DNA of 64,000 nucleotides from Gaiellales bacterium. Lineage in GTDB: Bacteria > Actinomycetota > Thermoleophilia > Gaiellales > JAICJC01. Where the stretch lies: NCBI GenBank assembly GCA_036273515.1, contig DASUHM010000008.1, positions 62,001 to 126,000 on the forward strand, given 5' to 3'. Position numbers and translations under genes: made by a program. The notes beneath the pieces were generated by a model. The model had not been told where the DNA came from and searched no databases. It saw only the letters and a list, made by a program, of their open reading frames with translations. Positions within the stretch are counted from its first letter, which is position 1. Each line of letters begins with the position of its first letter. Positions 51,107-59,892 of the stretch are shown one piece after another.

Positions 51107-52582
51107 ATGCGAATCACCACCGCCAACACGTCGCCTCTTCGAGCCAGCGCCGACGTGCTGGTGGTCACGGTGACGAAGCCTCCCACGCTCGAGGGGGTCG
51201 CTGCAGAGATCGACGCGGCGCTCGGCGGCACCATCGCCGATCTGATCAAGGCCGGCGAGATCCGCGGCGCCCGCGGCCAGGTGACGGTCATCCACACCGG
51301 CGCCGGCGTCCGCGCCAGGCGCGTCGCGGTGGCAGGCCTCGGCGCGACGCCGGAGGGCGACGACATCCGCCACGCGGCGGCGGCCGCCGCCCGCGCAGCC
51401 GCGACGGCCCGGGCCAAGACGATCGCGTTCGCCGTCGACACCGTGCCGGCCGACCGCGACCTCGCCAGCCGCTGCCTCGTCGAGGGCGCCGTGCTCGGCG
51501 ACTACCGCTTCGACAGGTTCCGCAGCGGCCCGGCCAAGGAGCGGCCGAGCCGGCTCGACACGGTCACCCTGCTGAACGGCAAGCGCCGCCCCAGCGAGCG
51601 CGCCGCGGTCGTCGCGACGGCCGTCAACCGCGCCCGCGACCTCCAGAACGCGCCGTCGAACCACCTCGGGCCGGAGCAGCTGGCCGAGCGCGCCCGATCC
51701 ATCGCCGCGGAGTACAAGACCGTCACCGCGACCGTGAACGACCGCCGTTTCATGGAGCGGCGCAAGATGGGCGCGTTCCTGGCGGTCGCGGCGGCCGGCG
51801 GCCCCCAGCCGGCGCTGATCACGCTGCGCCACAAGCCGGCGAAGCCCGCCAAGGGGGTCGTCCTCGGGCTGGTCGGCAAGGGGCTCACGTATGACACCGG
51901 CGGCTATTCGCTCAAGCCCGCCCGCAGCATGAGCGGCATGAAGTTCGACATGTCGGGCGCGGCCGCCGTGCTCGAGGCGACCGCGGCGATCGCCGAGCTC
52001 GACCTGCCGATCGAGGTCGTCTGCGTCGTCGGCGCCGTCGAGAACCTCGTCTCTGCCACCGGCATGCGCCCGGACGACGTCGTCACCGCCGCGAACGGCA
52101 AGTCCATCGAGATCACGAACACCGACGCCGAGGGCCGGCTCGTCCTGGCCGACTGCCTCTACCACGCCCGCCGCCAGGGCGCGACGCACGTCGTCGACCT
52201 GGCGACGCTCACCGGGGCGATGGTCGTCGCGCTGGGCGACTGGCACGCCGGCGTGTTCGCGAACGACGAGGCGTTCGCCGAGCGCATCGACGCCGCGGGC
52301 GAGCTGGGCGGCGAGCACGTGTGGCGGATGCCGCTCCACGACACGTACAAGCGGTTCATGCGCTCGGACGTCGCCGATATGCGCAACGCCTCCACGGCCG
52401 GCAAGGGCGGGGCCTGCTTCGCCGCCCGCTTCCTGCAGGAGTTCGCGGGCGACGGGCCGTGGGCCCACCTCGACATCGCCGGCGTCGCCGACATCGACGC
52501 CGACCGCGGAGACGGGCTCGCCAAGGGCGGCTCCGGCTGGGGCGTGCGGCTCTTGGTGGAGCTGGCCCAGTCGCTGTGCTGA
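51107..52582 (+). CDS. pepA: Leucyl aminopeptidase (M17)
   Basis: A 491-residue M17 metallopeptidase that removes N-terminal residues from peptides. The signature NTDAEGRLVLAD is exact, the first metal-binding Lys is in GLVGKGLTYDTGGYSLKP, and Asp and Glu ligands follow in the DMSGAAAVL and NTDAEGR blocks. The N-terminal macro-like domain is complete. A TAGGAT box about 30 bp upstream could be its -10. It overlaps the acyl-CoA dehydrogenase gene by 7 bp. Confidence 0.95.
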   Translation: MRITTANTSPLRASADVLVVTVTKPPTLEGVAAEIDAALGGTIADLIKAGEIRGARGQVTVIHTGAGVRARRVAVAGLGATPEGDDIRHAAAAAARAAATARAKTIAFAVDTVPADRDLASRCLVEGAVLGDYRFDRFRSGPAKERPSRLDTVTLLNGKRRPSERAAVVATAVNRARDLQNAPSNHLGPEQLAERARSIAAEYKTVTATVNDRRFMERRKMGAFLAVAAAGGPQPALITLRHKPAKPAKGVVLGLVGKGLTYDTGGYSLKPARSMSGMKFDMSGAAAVLEATAAIAELDLPIEVVCVVGAVENLVSATGMRPDDVVTAANGKSIEITNTDAEGRLVLADCLYHARRQGATHVVDLATLTGAMVVALGDWHAGVFANDEAFAERIDAAGELGGEHVWRMPLHDTYKRFMRSDVADMRNASTAGKGGACFAARFLQEFAGDGPWAHLDIAGVADIDADRGDGLAKGGSGWGVRLLVELAQSLC

Positions 52583-53712
52583 GCTTCGACCTCTCCGACG
52601 AGCACCGCCTGTTCCGCACGACGGTCAGGGAGTTCGCGGAAGGAGAGATCGGGCCGCAGGCCGAGGTGCTCGACCGCGAGGGCCGCTTCCCGCTCGACCT
52701 GGTCGCGAAGGCGGCCGGGATCGGGCTCATGGGCATCCCCATCCCGGCCGAGTTCGAGGGCGGCGGGGCCGACACGTTGGCCTACGCGATCGCGATCGAG
52801 GAGCTCGCCCGGGTCGACCAGTCGTTCGCGATCACGGTCGCGGCGCACACCTCGCTCGGCACCCAGCCGATCAACCTCTTCGGCAGCGAGGAGCAGAAGC
52901 GGGAGTGGCTGCCGCAGCTTGCGTCCGGCCGCCGCCTGGCGGCCTTCGGCCTGACCGAGCCCGGCGCGGGATCCGACGCCGGCGCGACCCGGACGACGGC
53001 GCGCCTGGAGGGCGGCGAGTGGGTGGTCGACGGGGCCAAGATGTTCATCACGAACGCCGGCACCGAGATCTCGGCGCTCGTCACCGTCACCGCCCGCACC
53101 GGCGAGGACGAGATCTCGAACATCGTCATCGAGAACGGGACGCCCGGCTACACCCAGTCGGCCCAGCTGAAGAAGATGGGCTGGCGCTCGTCGGACACGC
53201 GCGAGCTCGTCTTCGCCGGCTGCCGCGTCCCGGAGGCGAACCTGCTCGGGCCGCGCGGGAACGGCTTCCGCCAGTTCCTCGAGATCCTCGACGGCGGCCG
53301 CATCAGCGTCGCCGCGCTCGGCCTCGGGGCCGCCCAGGGGGCGTACGAGATGTCGCTCGCGTACGCGCGCGAGCGGGAGCAGTTCGGTCGCAAGATCGGC
53401 AAGTTCCAGGCGATCGCGTTCAAGCTGGCCGACATGGCGACCGAGATCGAGGCCGGCCGCCACCTCGTCTACAAGGCGGCGTGGCTGAAGGATCAGGGCC
53501 GCGACTTCGCCCAGGTGGCGGCGATGGCGAAGCTGTACACGGGCGAGCTGTCGCGGCGCGTCTGCAACGAGGCGGTGCAGATCCACGGCGGCTACGGGTT
53601 CATGGACGAGTACCCCGTGAGCCGGTTCTACCGCGACCAGAAAGTGCTCGAGATCGGCGAGGGCACGAACGAGGTGCAGCGCCTGGTCATCGCTCGCGGC
53701 CTGGGTCTGTGA
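52576..53712 (+). CDS. Acyl-CoA dehydrogenase
   Basis: A 378-residue FAD enzyme that forms 2-enoyl-CoA and passes electrons to ETF. Signatures are AFGLTEPGAGSDAG, the FAD/ETF contact block AREREQFGRKIGKFQAIAFKLADM, QIHGGYGFMDEYPVSRFYRD and the catalytic Glu in LEIGEGTNEVQR. The chain-length preference (short or branched) is not determined; with liuBCDE nearby it could supply the missing isovaleryl-CoA dehydrogenase step. The start GTG 52576 overlaps pepA. Confidence 0.94.
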   Translation: MLSFDLSDEHRLFRTTVREFAEGEIGPQAEVLDREGRFPLDLVAKAAGIGLMGIPIPAEFEGGGADTLAYAIAIEELARVDQSFAITVAAHTSLGTQPINLFGSEEQKREWLPQLASGRRLAAFGLTEPGAGSDAGATRTTARLEGGEWVVDGAKMFITNAGTEISALVTVTARTGEDEISNIVIENGTPGYTQSAQLKKMGWRSSDTRELVFAGCRVPEANLLGPRGNGFRQFLEILDGGRISVAALGLGAAQGAYEMSLAYAREREQFGRKIGKFQAIAFKLADMATEIEAGRHLVYKAAWLKDQGRDFAQVAAMAKLYTGELSRRVCNEAVQIHGGYGFMDEYPVSRFYRDQKVLEIGEGTNEVQRLVIARGLGL

Positions 53713-54242
53713 GCGTCTCGGCAGGGGTGACGGCGGCGGGCGCCGTGCTCGTCTGCGCCGTCTTCCTGGCCACGATCGTCTCCCGCATGTTGCCCCCCGG
53801 CCCCGGCCGGCGGCTGGCCGACGAGACGGCGCTCATCCTCGGCTTCGCAGCGCCGGCGTTGGCGCTGCTCTCGCCCTGGCTGCACGATCGCCTGTGGCCG
53901 CCGGCGGCGGTGATCGCGGCGGGCTACGGCGGCTTCTACCTGGTGCGCATGCGCCAGCTGCGGCGGGCGAACCGCGACGGCGTCCGGCTGCTGCTCGGCC
54001 TCGACAAGGACGCGTCGTTCGGCGAGCTGTGGCAGAACGCGGAGCGGCTGGAGCCGAAGCCGGTGACGAACCTGGGCCGGCTCGTGATCGCCGCCGCGGC
54101 GGCGGCGCTGATCGTGGTCGGCTACGTGATCGGCCGCTACGACACCGCCCTGGTGGCCCTCATGCTGGGCGCGGCCGACACGACGCTGCGGCCCGCCTAC
54201 CACCGCGCCCTGGTGAAGCGGGTGCGCGAGATCGCCCGCTAA
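53709..54242 (+). CDS. Membrane protein of unknown function
   Basis: A 177-residue protein with an N-terminal hydrophobic block (about residues 5-60, two to three helices), a central soluble part RLLLGLDKDASFGELWQNAERL and a C-terminal hairpin of two helices (VIAAAAAALIVVGYVIG and TALVALMLGAAD). The GTG start overlaps the dehydrogenase stop (GTGA). No family recognised. Directly after its stop is a REP-like repeat copy. Confidence 0.65.
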   Translation: MSVSAGVTAAGAVLVCAVFLATIVSRMLPPGPGRRLADETALILGFAAPALALLSPWLHDRLWPPAAVIAAGYGGFYLVRMRQLRRANRDGVRLLLGLDKDASFGELWQNAERLEPKPVTNLGRLVIAAAAAALIVVGYVIGRYDTALVALMLGAADTTLRPAYHRALVKRVREIAR

Positions 54243-54243
54243 C

Positions 54244-54265
54244 CGGGGTCAGACCCCGAACGGTC
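54244..54265 (+). repeat. REP-like repeat, type A, after the membrane-protein gene
   Basis: CGGGGTCAGACCCCGAACGGT at 54244-54264 begins 2 bp after the stop codon. It is the longest exact match to the right RAYT end, and a second weak hairpin (GTTGCAC...GTTGCAC region) follows. Confidence 0.75.
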
Positions 54266-54328
54266 CGCGTTGCACTTCTGTTGCACTCCGTGGGGAGCCC
54301 GGGCGGCCGCGTGCACGTCGAAGACGGC

Positions 54329-54579
54329 GTGAGTCGCCTCCCGCACGTGGCCGCCTTTCTGGCCGTCGCCCTTGGCTGCTCGCGTGCTACGGATCGGCGC
54401 ACCAGGCACCGAAAGCAGCGTCGACCCGGTTCGAGGTGACCTACGCGCCGCGCTCGTCCACCTACACGACCCACGGGCCACGGACCTGCTGGCGGCAGTA
54501 CCTGGAGCACCCCCGGCCCGGTTCGGCGTCCATGCTCGCGGCAGCCGAAGAGGTCATGTTCCGCGCCCTCGCCCGCTAA
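54329..54579 (+). pseudogene. Remnant of a small lipoprotein gene
   Basis: From GTG 54329 the reading SRLPHVAAFLAVALGC looks like a lipoprotein signal. The frame then degenerates and ends at TGA 54439, while another frame continues as YGSAHQAPKAASTRFEVTY, APRSSTYTTHGPRTCW and MLAAAEEVMFRALAR, stopping at 54577-54579. One frameshift near 54385 would join them into an exported protein of about 83 residues. No family recognised. It lies between a type A repeat and a strong hairpin, on the opposite strand to ilvA. Confidence 0.4.
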
Positions 54580-54615
54580 GCGGGGCCAGGCCCCGGAAGG
54601 CGGGCCTGGCCCCGC
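54580..54615. terminator. Strong GC hairpin between the remnant gene and ilvA
   Basis: GCGGGGCCAGGCCC (54580-54593) and GGGCCTGGCCCCGC (54602-54615) form a perfect 14-bp stem with an 8-nt loop. It starts directly after a TAA and ends 2 bp before the ilvA stop. The context CGCCCGCTAA in front is the same as that before the repeat at 54244. Confidence 0.6.
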
Positions 54616-54617
54616 TT

Positions 54618-55820
54618 TCAGTGCATGCGGGTGACGGGGTAGCCACTGTTTCGGACGAGCTCCACCACGGAGTGGGCATGGGCCTCGTCGCGCGTCTCCA
54701 GGATCAACTCGATGCCGGTCTCGGCCACCGCCACGTCGACGCTCTCGCGGTGGTGGGAGACCACCAGGATGTTGATGTGCGCGTCGGCGAGCACCTTCAG
54801 CAGGTGCATCAGCTGGCCGGGGCGGTCGATCAGGCGGGTGCGGATCACCAGGTAGCGGCCGGCGTTCGTGAGGCCGAAGCGGATCACCTGCATGAGCAGC
54901 GGCGTGTCGATGTTGCCGCCGGAGAGCACCGCCACGGCCCGCTTGGCCTGCACCTTGCCGGAGAGCAGCGCGGCCAGGGCGACCGCCCCGGCCCCCTCCA
55001 CCACGGCCTTGCTGCGCTCGAGCAGCTGGACGATCGTCTGGCTGATCTCGGCGTCGGTGACCGTGACGACGTCGTCGACGAGCTCGCGGATGAGCTGGAA
55101 CGTGATCTCTCCCGGGTGCTTGACCGCGATACCGTCGGCGATCGTCTCGGTCTGCGGCACCGGCGTGATCGTTCCGTGCTCGAGCGACCCCACGTAGGGC
55201 GCGCACCCGGCCGCCTCGACGCCGATCACGCGCACCTCGGGCCGCATCGCCTTGACGGCGATCGCGATCCCGGAGAGCAGCCCACCGCCGCCCAGCGGGA
55301 CGACGATGGCGTCGAAGTCCGGCGCGTCCTCGAGGATCTCGAGCCCAACCGTGCCCTGGCCGGCGATCACGACCGCGTCGTCGAAGGGATGGACGAGCGT
55401 CCGGCCCTCGTCGTGGACGGCGCGCTTGGCCGCCTCGACCGAGCCCTCGACGCTGTCGCCGACGAGCCGCACCGTCGCGCCGTACCCCTCGGTCGCACCC
55501 ACCTTGGCGAGCGACGCGGCCTCGGGCATGTACACGGTCGCGTCGACGCCGGCTGACCGGGCCGCGAACGCGACCGCCTGGGCGTGGTTGCCGGCGGACG
55601 GGGCGACGACGCCGGCCGCGCGCTCGGCCGGGCTGAGCGACTGGATCTTCGTGTACGCGCCGCGGATCTTGAACGACCCGGTGCGCTGCTGGTTCTCGAA
55701 TTTCAGCCACACCTCGCCGCCGCACAGGCGAGTGAAGGTCTCGGACCGCTCGGTCGGCGTTCGGTGGGCGACACCGGAGAGGCCGTCGGCGGCCGCACGG
55801 ATGTCGTCCAGCGTGACCAC
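54618..55820 (-). CDS. Threonine ammonia-lyase with C-terminal ACT domain
   Basis: PLP enzyme that deaminates threonine to 2-oxobutyrate. The 400-residue protein has PLP Lys51 in QQRTGSFKIRGA, the phosphate loop PLGGGGLLSGIA and SAGNHAQAVA. A single ACT domain occupies roughly residues 325-400 (LVIRTRLIDRPGQLMHLLKV), as in the TdcB/IlvA short regulatory form. The product could feed isoleucine or propionyl-CoA. The start is GTG at 55820; only 32 bp separate it from the divergent pyrophosphatase gene. Confidence 0.93.
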   Translation of the reverse strand: MVTLDDIRAAADGLSGVAHRTPTERSETFTRLCGGEVWLKFENQQRTGSFKIRGAYTKIQSLSPAERAAGVVAPSAGNHAQAVAFAARSAGVDATVYMPEAASLAKVGATEGYGATVRLVGDSVEGSVEAAKRAVHDEGRTLVHPFDDAVVIAGQGTVGLEILEDAPDFDAIVVPLGGGGLLSGIAIAVKAMRPEVRVIGVEAAGCAPYVGSLEHGTITPVPQTETIADGIAVKHPGEITFQLIRELVDDVVTVTDAEISQTIVQLLERSKAVVEGAGAVALAALLSGKVQAKRAVAVLSGGNIDTPLLMQVIRFGLTNAGRYLVIRTRLIDRPGQLMHLLKVLADAHINILVVSHHRESVDVAVAETGIELILETRDEAHAHSVVELVRNSGYPVTRMH

Positions 55821-55852
55821 GAGGTGGGCGCGAAGGGTACCCTGTTTGCTCG

Positions 55853-56377
55853 ATGGCGTCCGACCAACCCGTGAACGTGATCGTGGAGATCCCTCAGGGG
55901 AGTCGGAACAAGTACGAGTTCGACTCGCAGCTGGGCCGGATCGTGCTCGACCGGACGCTGTGGACGAGCGTCGTCTACCCCGCCGACTACGGCTTCGTCA
56001 TGCACACGCTGGGCCGCGACGGCGACCCCGTCGACGCGCTCGTGCTGGTCGCCGAGCCGACCTTCCCCGGCTGCGTGATCAAGGTCGAGCCGGTCGGCGT
56101 CTTCGAGATGCACGACGAGAAGGGCGAGGACGACAAGGTGCTCTGCGTCCCCTTCAAGGATCCGAAGTGGAGCCGCGTGCACGACATCGGCGACATCCGC
56201 ACGTCGCTGCTCGACGAGATCGCCCACTTCTTCGACGTGTACAAGGATCTCGAGAGCGGCGCCGGCACCACCGTCGACGGCTGGCGCGACCGCGCCTACG
56301 CGGACGAGATCATCGCCGAGGGCCGCCGCGCCTACGCCCTGCAGGTGGCTGCGACCACGGCTGCCGACGGCGTGTAG
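55853..56377 (+). CDS. ppa: Inorganic pyrophosphatase (family I)
   Basis: Hydrolyses PPi in the cytoplasm. The 174-residue protein has IPQGSRNKYEFD, the metal-binding signature DGDPVDALVLV and the KDPKW segment, all typical of family I. The promoter lies in the 32-bp divergent gap: GGTACCCT ends 9 nt before the ATG, so the leader is short or absent. Confidence 0.97.
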   Translation: MASDQPVNVIVEIPQGSRNKYEFDSQLGRIVLDRTLWTSVVYPADYGFVMHTLGRDGDPVDALVLVAEPTFPGCVIKVEPVGVFEMHDEKGEDDKVLCVPFKDPKWSRVHDIGDIRTSLLDEIAHFFDVYKDLESGAGTTVDGWRDRAYADEIIAEGRRAYALQVAATTAADGV

Positions 56378-56386
56378 CGCGCCGTC

Positions 56387-56808
56387 CTAGCCCAGGGCGA
56401 GGTAGCGTCCGTCCGCAGAGACGGCGCCGCCATATGACATCCGTGATGTGCATCGTGGGGCATCCGGACGCGCACCAGGCGATCAAGTTGCCATGGAGCG
56501 CCGCCGCGAACGGCCCGGGAAAGGCGACGAACGGTCGTGTCGGTGCGCGGATCCCAGACGGCCAGACCGGATCGGGTCTGAACAACGAGGCCCGCGCGCA
56601 GCGCTCCGAGGGTGTTCCGGCCCGGCGGACGATGTGCCGGTGAGAGGACCGTCTTCCCGCCGGTCGTGACCTCGACCACGCGCCGCACCAGTCGCTTCTC
56701 GGGTCGGCGCGGGTCCTGGATCGCGACCCAGACGCGCCCCGGCGTCGCCGGGACGAAGTAGAGGCACGACCGTGCCCCGCTGATCCTGAGTACGTCGCCG
56801 TTCGCCCG
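56387..56808 (-). pseudogene. Frameshifted, 5'-truncated beta-propeller-like gene
   Basis: Pieces of one protein appear in order on the minus strand: NGDVLRISGARSCLYFVP, ATPGRVWVAIQDPRRPEKRL, VVEVTTGGKTVLSP, GLVVQTRSGLAVWDPRTD in one frame, then FAAALHGNLIAWCASGCPTM in a second, then SYGGAVSADGRYLALG and a TAG stop (56387-56389) in a third. The strand-rich SADGRYLAL ending is typical of WD40/TolB-type propellers. There is no beginning: the reading starts at the end of meaB. Two frameshifts are implied. Confidence 0.55.
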
Positions 56809-57786
56809 CTACGTCCCGGGGTCGTCGCCCCGGAACACCCGCTCGCTGATCTCGCGCGTCGCCGTGAGCGGGTCGAGCTTGCGCTCGTGCACCTCGTCGA
56901 GCAGGCGGCGCAGGTCGGGGTCGCGGGCGAGCGCCTCCGACAGCCGCCGCCGCGCCTGGGCGACCGCCACGGACACGATCTCGTGCTCGACGCTCTCGCG
57001 CCGGCGCGCGTCCAGGCCGCCGTCCTTCTCGAGGTGGGCGCGGTGCTCGAGCACGGCCTCCCACAGCTCGACGATACCCTCGGAGCGGAACGCCTCGGTC
57101 TCGACGATCGGCACCCGCCGCGACGTGGCCGGGTCGAGCGCGAGCACGGAGCGGATCTCCGAGCGCATCGTCCGCGCCGCCGGATGATCGCTCTTGTTGA
57201 TGACGATGACGTCGGGGATCTCCATCACGCCCGCCTTCAGCGCCTGGATCGAGTCGCCCGACCCGGGCTGGAGCACGAGCAGCACGGTGTCCGCCAGCGA
57301 CGCCACCTCGACCTCGCTCTGCCCCACCCCGACCGTCTCCAGGAGGAGCACGTCCATCCCGGCCGCGTCGAGGACGAGCAGCGCCTGCAGCGTCGCCTCG
57401 GAGACGCCGCCGAGATGGCCGCGGGTGCTCATGGAACGGATGAAGACGCCGTCGTCGAGGAAGTGGTCGGCCAGCCGGATGCGGTCGCCGAGCAGCGCAC
57501 CGCGCGAGAAGGGGCTCGACGGGTCGACGGTCACGACCCCGACCTTCTTGCCCTGCGACCGCAGGTGGGCGATGACGCAGGCGATCAGGCTCGACTTGCC
57601 GACGCCCGGTGGGCCGGTGAACCCGACTACGGCCGCCTTGCCGGTCTGCGGGTAGAGCTCGCGCACGAGCTCGTAGGCGAGCGGGTCGCGGTTCTCGACG
57701 AGGGTGATCGCCCGCGCGACCGCGCGCACGTCGCCCCCGCTGACCCCCTCGACCAGGGTGGGCAGATCGGTCGGTCGCCGGCTCAC
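56809..57786 (-). CDS. meaB: G3E-family GTPase, mutase chaperone
   Basis: A 325-residue SRPRP/G3E GTPase of the MeaB/ArgK group, which guards loading and repair of adenosylcobalamin in acyl-CoA mutases. P-loop GPPGVGKS (58-65), the switch region VDPSSPFSRGALLGDRIRL, ETVGVGQSEVEVASLADT, and the base-recognition NKSD (197-200) are present. It is not next to icmA but is the only candidate chaperone here. The GTG start overlaps the hisC stop, so the two are co-translated. Confidence 0.94.
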   Translation of the reverse strand: MSRRPTDLPTLVEGVSGGDVRAVARAITLVENRDPLAYELVRELYPQTGKAAVVGFTGPPGVGKSSLIACVIAHLRSQGKKVGVVTVDPSSPFSRGALLGDRIRLADHFLDDGVFIRSMSTRGHLGGVSEATLQALLVLDAAGMDVLLLETVGVGQSEVEVASLADTVLLVLQPGSGDSIQALKAGVMEIPDVIVINKSDHPAARTMRSEIRSVLALDPATSRRVPIVETEAFRSEGIVELWEAVLEHRAHLEKDGGLDARRRESVEHEIVSVAVAQARRRLSEALARDPDLRRLLDEVHERKLDPLTATREISERVFRGDDPGT

Positions 57787-58868
57787 CGTGGCTGCAGCGC
57801 CCGCCCCAGGGCGGCCGCGAACGCGGCGTTGTCCTCCGGCGTGCCGACGGTGACGCGGATGCTCTCCGGCGCCCCGAACGGCGCCAGCGGCCGCACGATG
57901 ACGCCCTCGAGCTCGAGCGCCCGCGCGAGCGCGCGGCCGTCGCCGGCGTCCGCCGTGAGGAAGTTGCCGACCGAGGGGAGCGGCTCCATGCCGGCCCCGC
58001 GCAGCGCCGCCGCCAGCTCCTCCCGCCCGCGCTCGTTCAGGTCGCGGCGCCGCACCACCTCGTCCGGGTCGTCGAGGCTCGCGAGCGCCGCGGCGTGGGC
58101 GATCTCGGAGACGTCGAACGGGTTTCGCACCTTCATCGCCTCGCGCACCACCTCGGGCGGACCGACCAGGTAGCCGATCCGCAGGCCCGCCAGGCCGTAG
58201 ATCTTCGAGAACGTCCGCAGGGCGGCGACGTTGGGGCGCTCGTGCATGTGCTCGGCGATCGCATCCGGGTAGTCCGGATCGGTGACGTACTCGTGGTAGG
58301 CCTCGTCCACCACGACGAGCACGTCGTCCGGGACGCGGTCGAGAAACCCGCGCAGCGCCGCCCGGCCGACCATCCCGCCGGTCGGGTTGTTGGGGTTGCA
58401 GACGTAGGCGATCTTCGTGCGCGGACCGATCCGCTCGGCCATCGCTTCGAGGTCGTACGAGCCGTCCCGTAGCGGGACGGTCACGGGCGTCGCCGCCTGC
58501 TTGACCGCGTCGAGCCGGTAGCTCGGGAACGACGGCCAGCCCATGAGCGCCTCGTCGCCGGGGTCGAGGTAGGCGATCGAGAGCAGCCCGACGATGGCGT
58601 CGGCGCCGTTCCCGATCGCGATCCGGTCGGGCGTCGTGGCGTGCCGCTCGGCCAGGCGCTCGGCGAGCTCGCCGCCGCGCTCGGGGTAGCGGTTCAGCTG
58701 CGTGGCCGCCCGGCCGATCGCCTCGAGCGCCGCCGGGAACGGCCCGTACGGCCCCTCGTTCGAGGCCAGCTTGACGATCCGCTCGAGCCCCAGCTCCCGG
58801 CGCACCTGTGCGGCGGGCTTGCCCGGCTCGTACGGCCGCAGATCGGCGAGGGCGGGTCGGGGGCGCAC
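57783..58868 (-). CDS. hisC: Histidinol-phosphate aminotransferase-like enzyme
   Basis: A 361-residue class I/II PLP aminotransferase. It has KLASNEGPYGPFPAA, the PLP Lys in RTFSKIYGLAGLRIGYLVG and the C-terminal Arg block LARALELEGVIVRPLAPFG. HisC enzymes may also act on aromatic amino acids, and no other his genes are here, so it could be the aromatic paralogue. The GTG start lies 22 bp from the divergent Lon-N gene; the shared box TAGAGTACC gives -10-like sequences in both directions. Confidence 0.87.
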   Translation of the reverse strand: MRPRPALADLRPYEPGKPAAQVRRELGLERIVKLASNEGPYGPFPAALEAIGRAATQLNRYPERGGELAERLAERHATTPDRIAIGNGADAIVGLLSIAYLDPGDEALMGWPSFPSYRLDAVKQAATPVTVPLRDGSYDLEAMAERIGPRTKIAYVCNPNNPTGGMVGRAALRGFLDRVPDDVLVVVDEAYHEYVTDPDYPDAIAEHMHERPNVAALRTFSKIYGLAGLRIGYLVGPPEVVREAMKVRNPFDVSEIAHAAALASLDDPDEVVRRRDLNERGREELAAALRGAGMEPLPSVGNFLTADAGDGRALARALELEGVIVRPLAPFGAPESIRVTVGTPEDNAAFAAALGRALQPR

Positions 58869-58890
58869 GGGCCACTAGAGTACCAACGCC

Positions 58891-59529
58891 ATGTCGGCCC
58901 GCGAGATCGGTCTGTTCCCGCTCGCCGCGGTGCTCGTCCCGGGCGAGCTGATGCCGCTCCACGTCTTCGAGGAGCGCTACAAGCGCCTGGTGCGCGACTG
59001 CGAGCAGGAGGCGCAGGAGTTCGCCATCCTGTACGCCGACGACGACGGCGCCCGCGAGGTGGGCTGCACCGCCGAGATCGTCGAGGTGACGGAGCGCTTC
59101 GACGACGGCCGCCTGAACCTTGTCGTCCGCGGCAGCGAGATCGTGCGCGTGCTCGAGCTGACCCGCGGGCGCCAGTACATCACCGGCCGGGTCGAGCCGG
59201 TGACCGACGACGACGAGGACGCCGCCCGCGAGGCGGCCTCGGCGCTCGCCCTGTACCAGAGGGTCGCCGAGGCAACCGGGAACGAGCCCGACCCGGCGGT
59301 CAGCGAGGACGTCGACCGGATGTCCTACGCCATCACGGCCCGGGTCGAGTTCCCGGCGGCCGAGAAGCTGCGCATCCTCGAGGAGCGCAGCGAGCGCGCC
59401 CGGCTGATGATGATCGTCGAGCTGCTCGCCCGCGGCCTCGAGAACCTGGCCGTCGCGGCCGAGATCCGTGACCGCGCGCACACGAACGGCAAGGTCGCGC
59501 CGCCGGAGGGCGGCGGGAGCGCGGCCTAG
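58891..59529 (+). CDS. Lon N-terminal (substrate-binding) domain protein
   Basis: A 212-residue protein equal to the N-terminal domain of Lon without the ATPase or protease. It begins IGLFPLAAVLVPGELMPLHVFEERYKRLVRDC, has the RGSEIVRVLEL strand and ends with a helical bundle. These stand-alone proteins are common in actinobacteria; their role is unclear, perhaps protein quality control. Its stop overlaps that of a convergent small ORF by 4 bp. Confidence 0.88.
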   Translation: MSAREIGLFPLAAVLVPGELMPLHVFEERYKRLVRDCEQEAQEFAILYADDDGAREVGCTAEIVEVTERFDDGRLNLVVRGSEIVRVLELTRGRQYITGRVEPVTDDDEDAAREAASALALYQRVAEATGNEPDPAVSEDVDRMSYAITARVEFPAAEKLRILEERSERARLMMIVELLARGLENLAVAAEIRDRAHTNGKVAPPEGGGSAA

Positions 59530-59867
59530 GGCGGGCGGTTGAGCCAGCGCCGTTCGGTGTGCCAGCGCCGGACGGTGCGGCGGCTGGGGGTGAGGGCGGT
59601 GCATGTCCCGCATGCGTGGTGGGTCGGGCCGGCGGGTGGCCCGCCCTGGGCGTAGTGCGCTTCGAGCCGGCGGCGGAGTTCGGGCCAGGCGTAGCTGCCC
59701 GGGTGGTTTCGTGGTCGTGGGGCGCGGAGCTGGTTGAGATGGGCATCGAGGGCACGATGCCTGGCCTGGATCAGACAGCCGTTGGCCTGCCGCTCCCCGC
59801 TCAGACTTCGTCTCGGCGCCGCAGAGCCTCCCCGATACCGCCACCCGCCCGCGTCCGATCGCACCAA
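59526..59867 (-). CDS. Small protein of unknown function
   Basis: A possible 113-residue basic protein. The C-terminal half (SYAWPELRRRLEAHYAQGG...HACGTCTALTPSRRTVRRWHTERRW) has Cys and Trp residues and helices that look coded, but the N-terminus (before about residue 30) is doubtful. The assigned start overlaps the type B repeat at 59860. I do not recognise a family and the reading could be spurious. Confidence 0.35.
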   Translation of the reverse strand: MVRSDAGGWRYRGGSAAPRRSLSGERQANGCLIQARHRALDAHLNQLRAPRPRNHPGSYAWPELRRRLEAHYAQGGPPAGPTHHACGTCTALTPSRRTVRRWHTERRWLNRPP

Positions 59868-59892
59868 AAGGGGTCTGACCCCGTGTGGTGCG
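59860..59892. repeat. REP-like repeat, type B
   Basis: CGCACCA (59860-59866) and TGGTGCG (59886-59892) enclose AAAGGGGTCTGACCCCGTG, whose core 59870-59882 is the same 13-bp palindrome as in type A. It matches the 22119-22153 copy at all but two bases over 30 bp. It directly adjoins the TGA of the gamma-glutamyltransferase gene. Confidence 0.75.
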
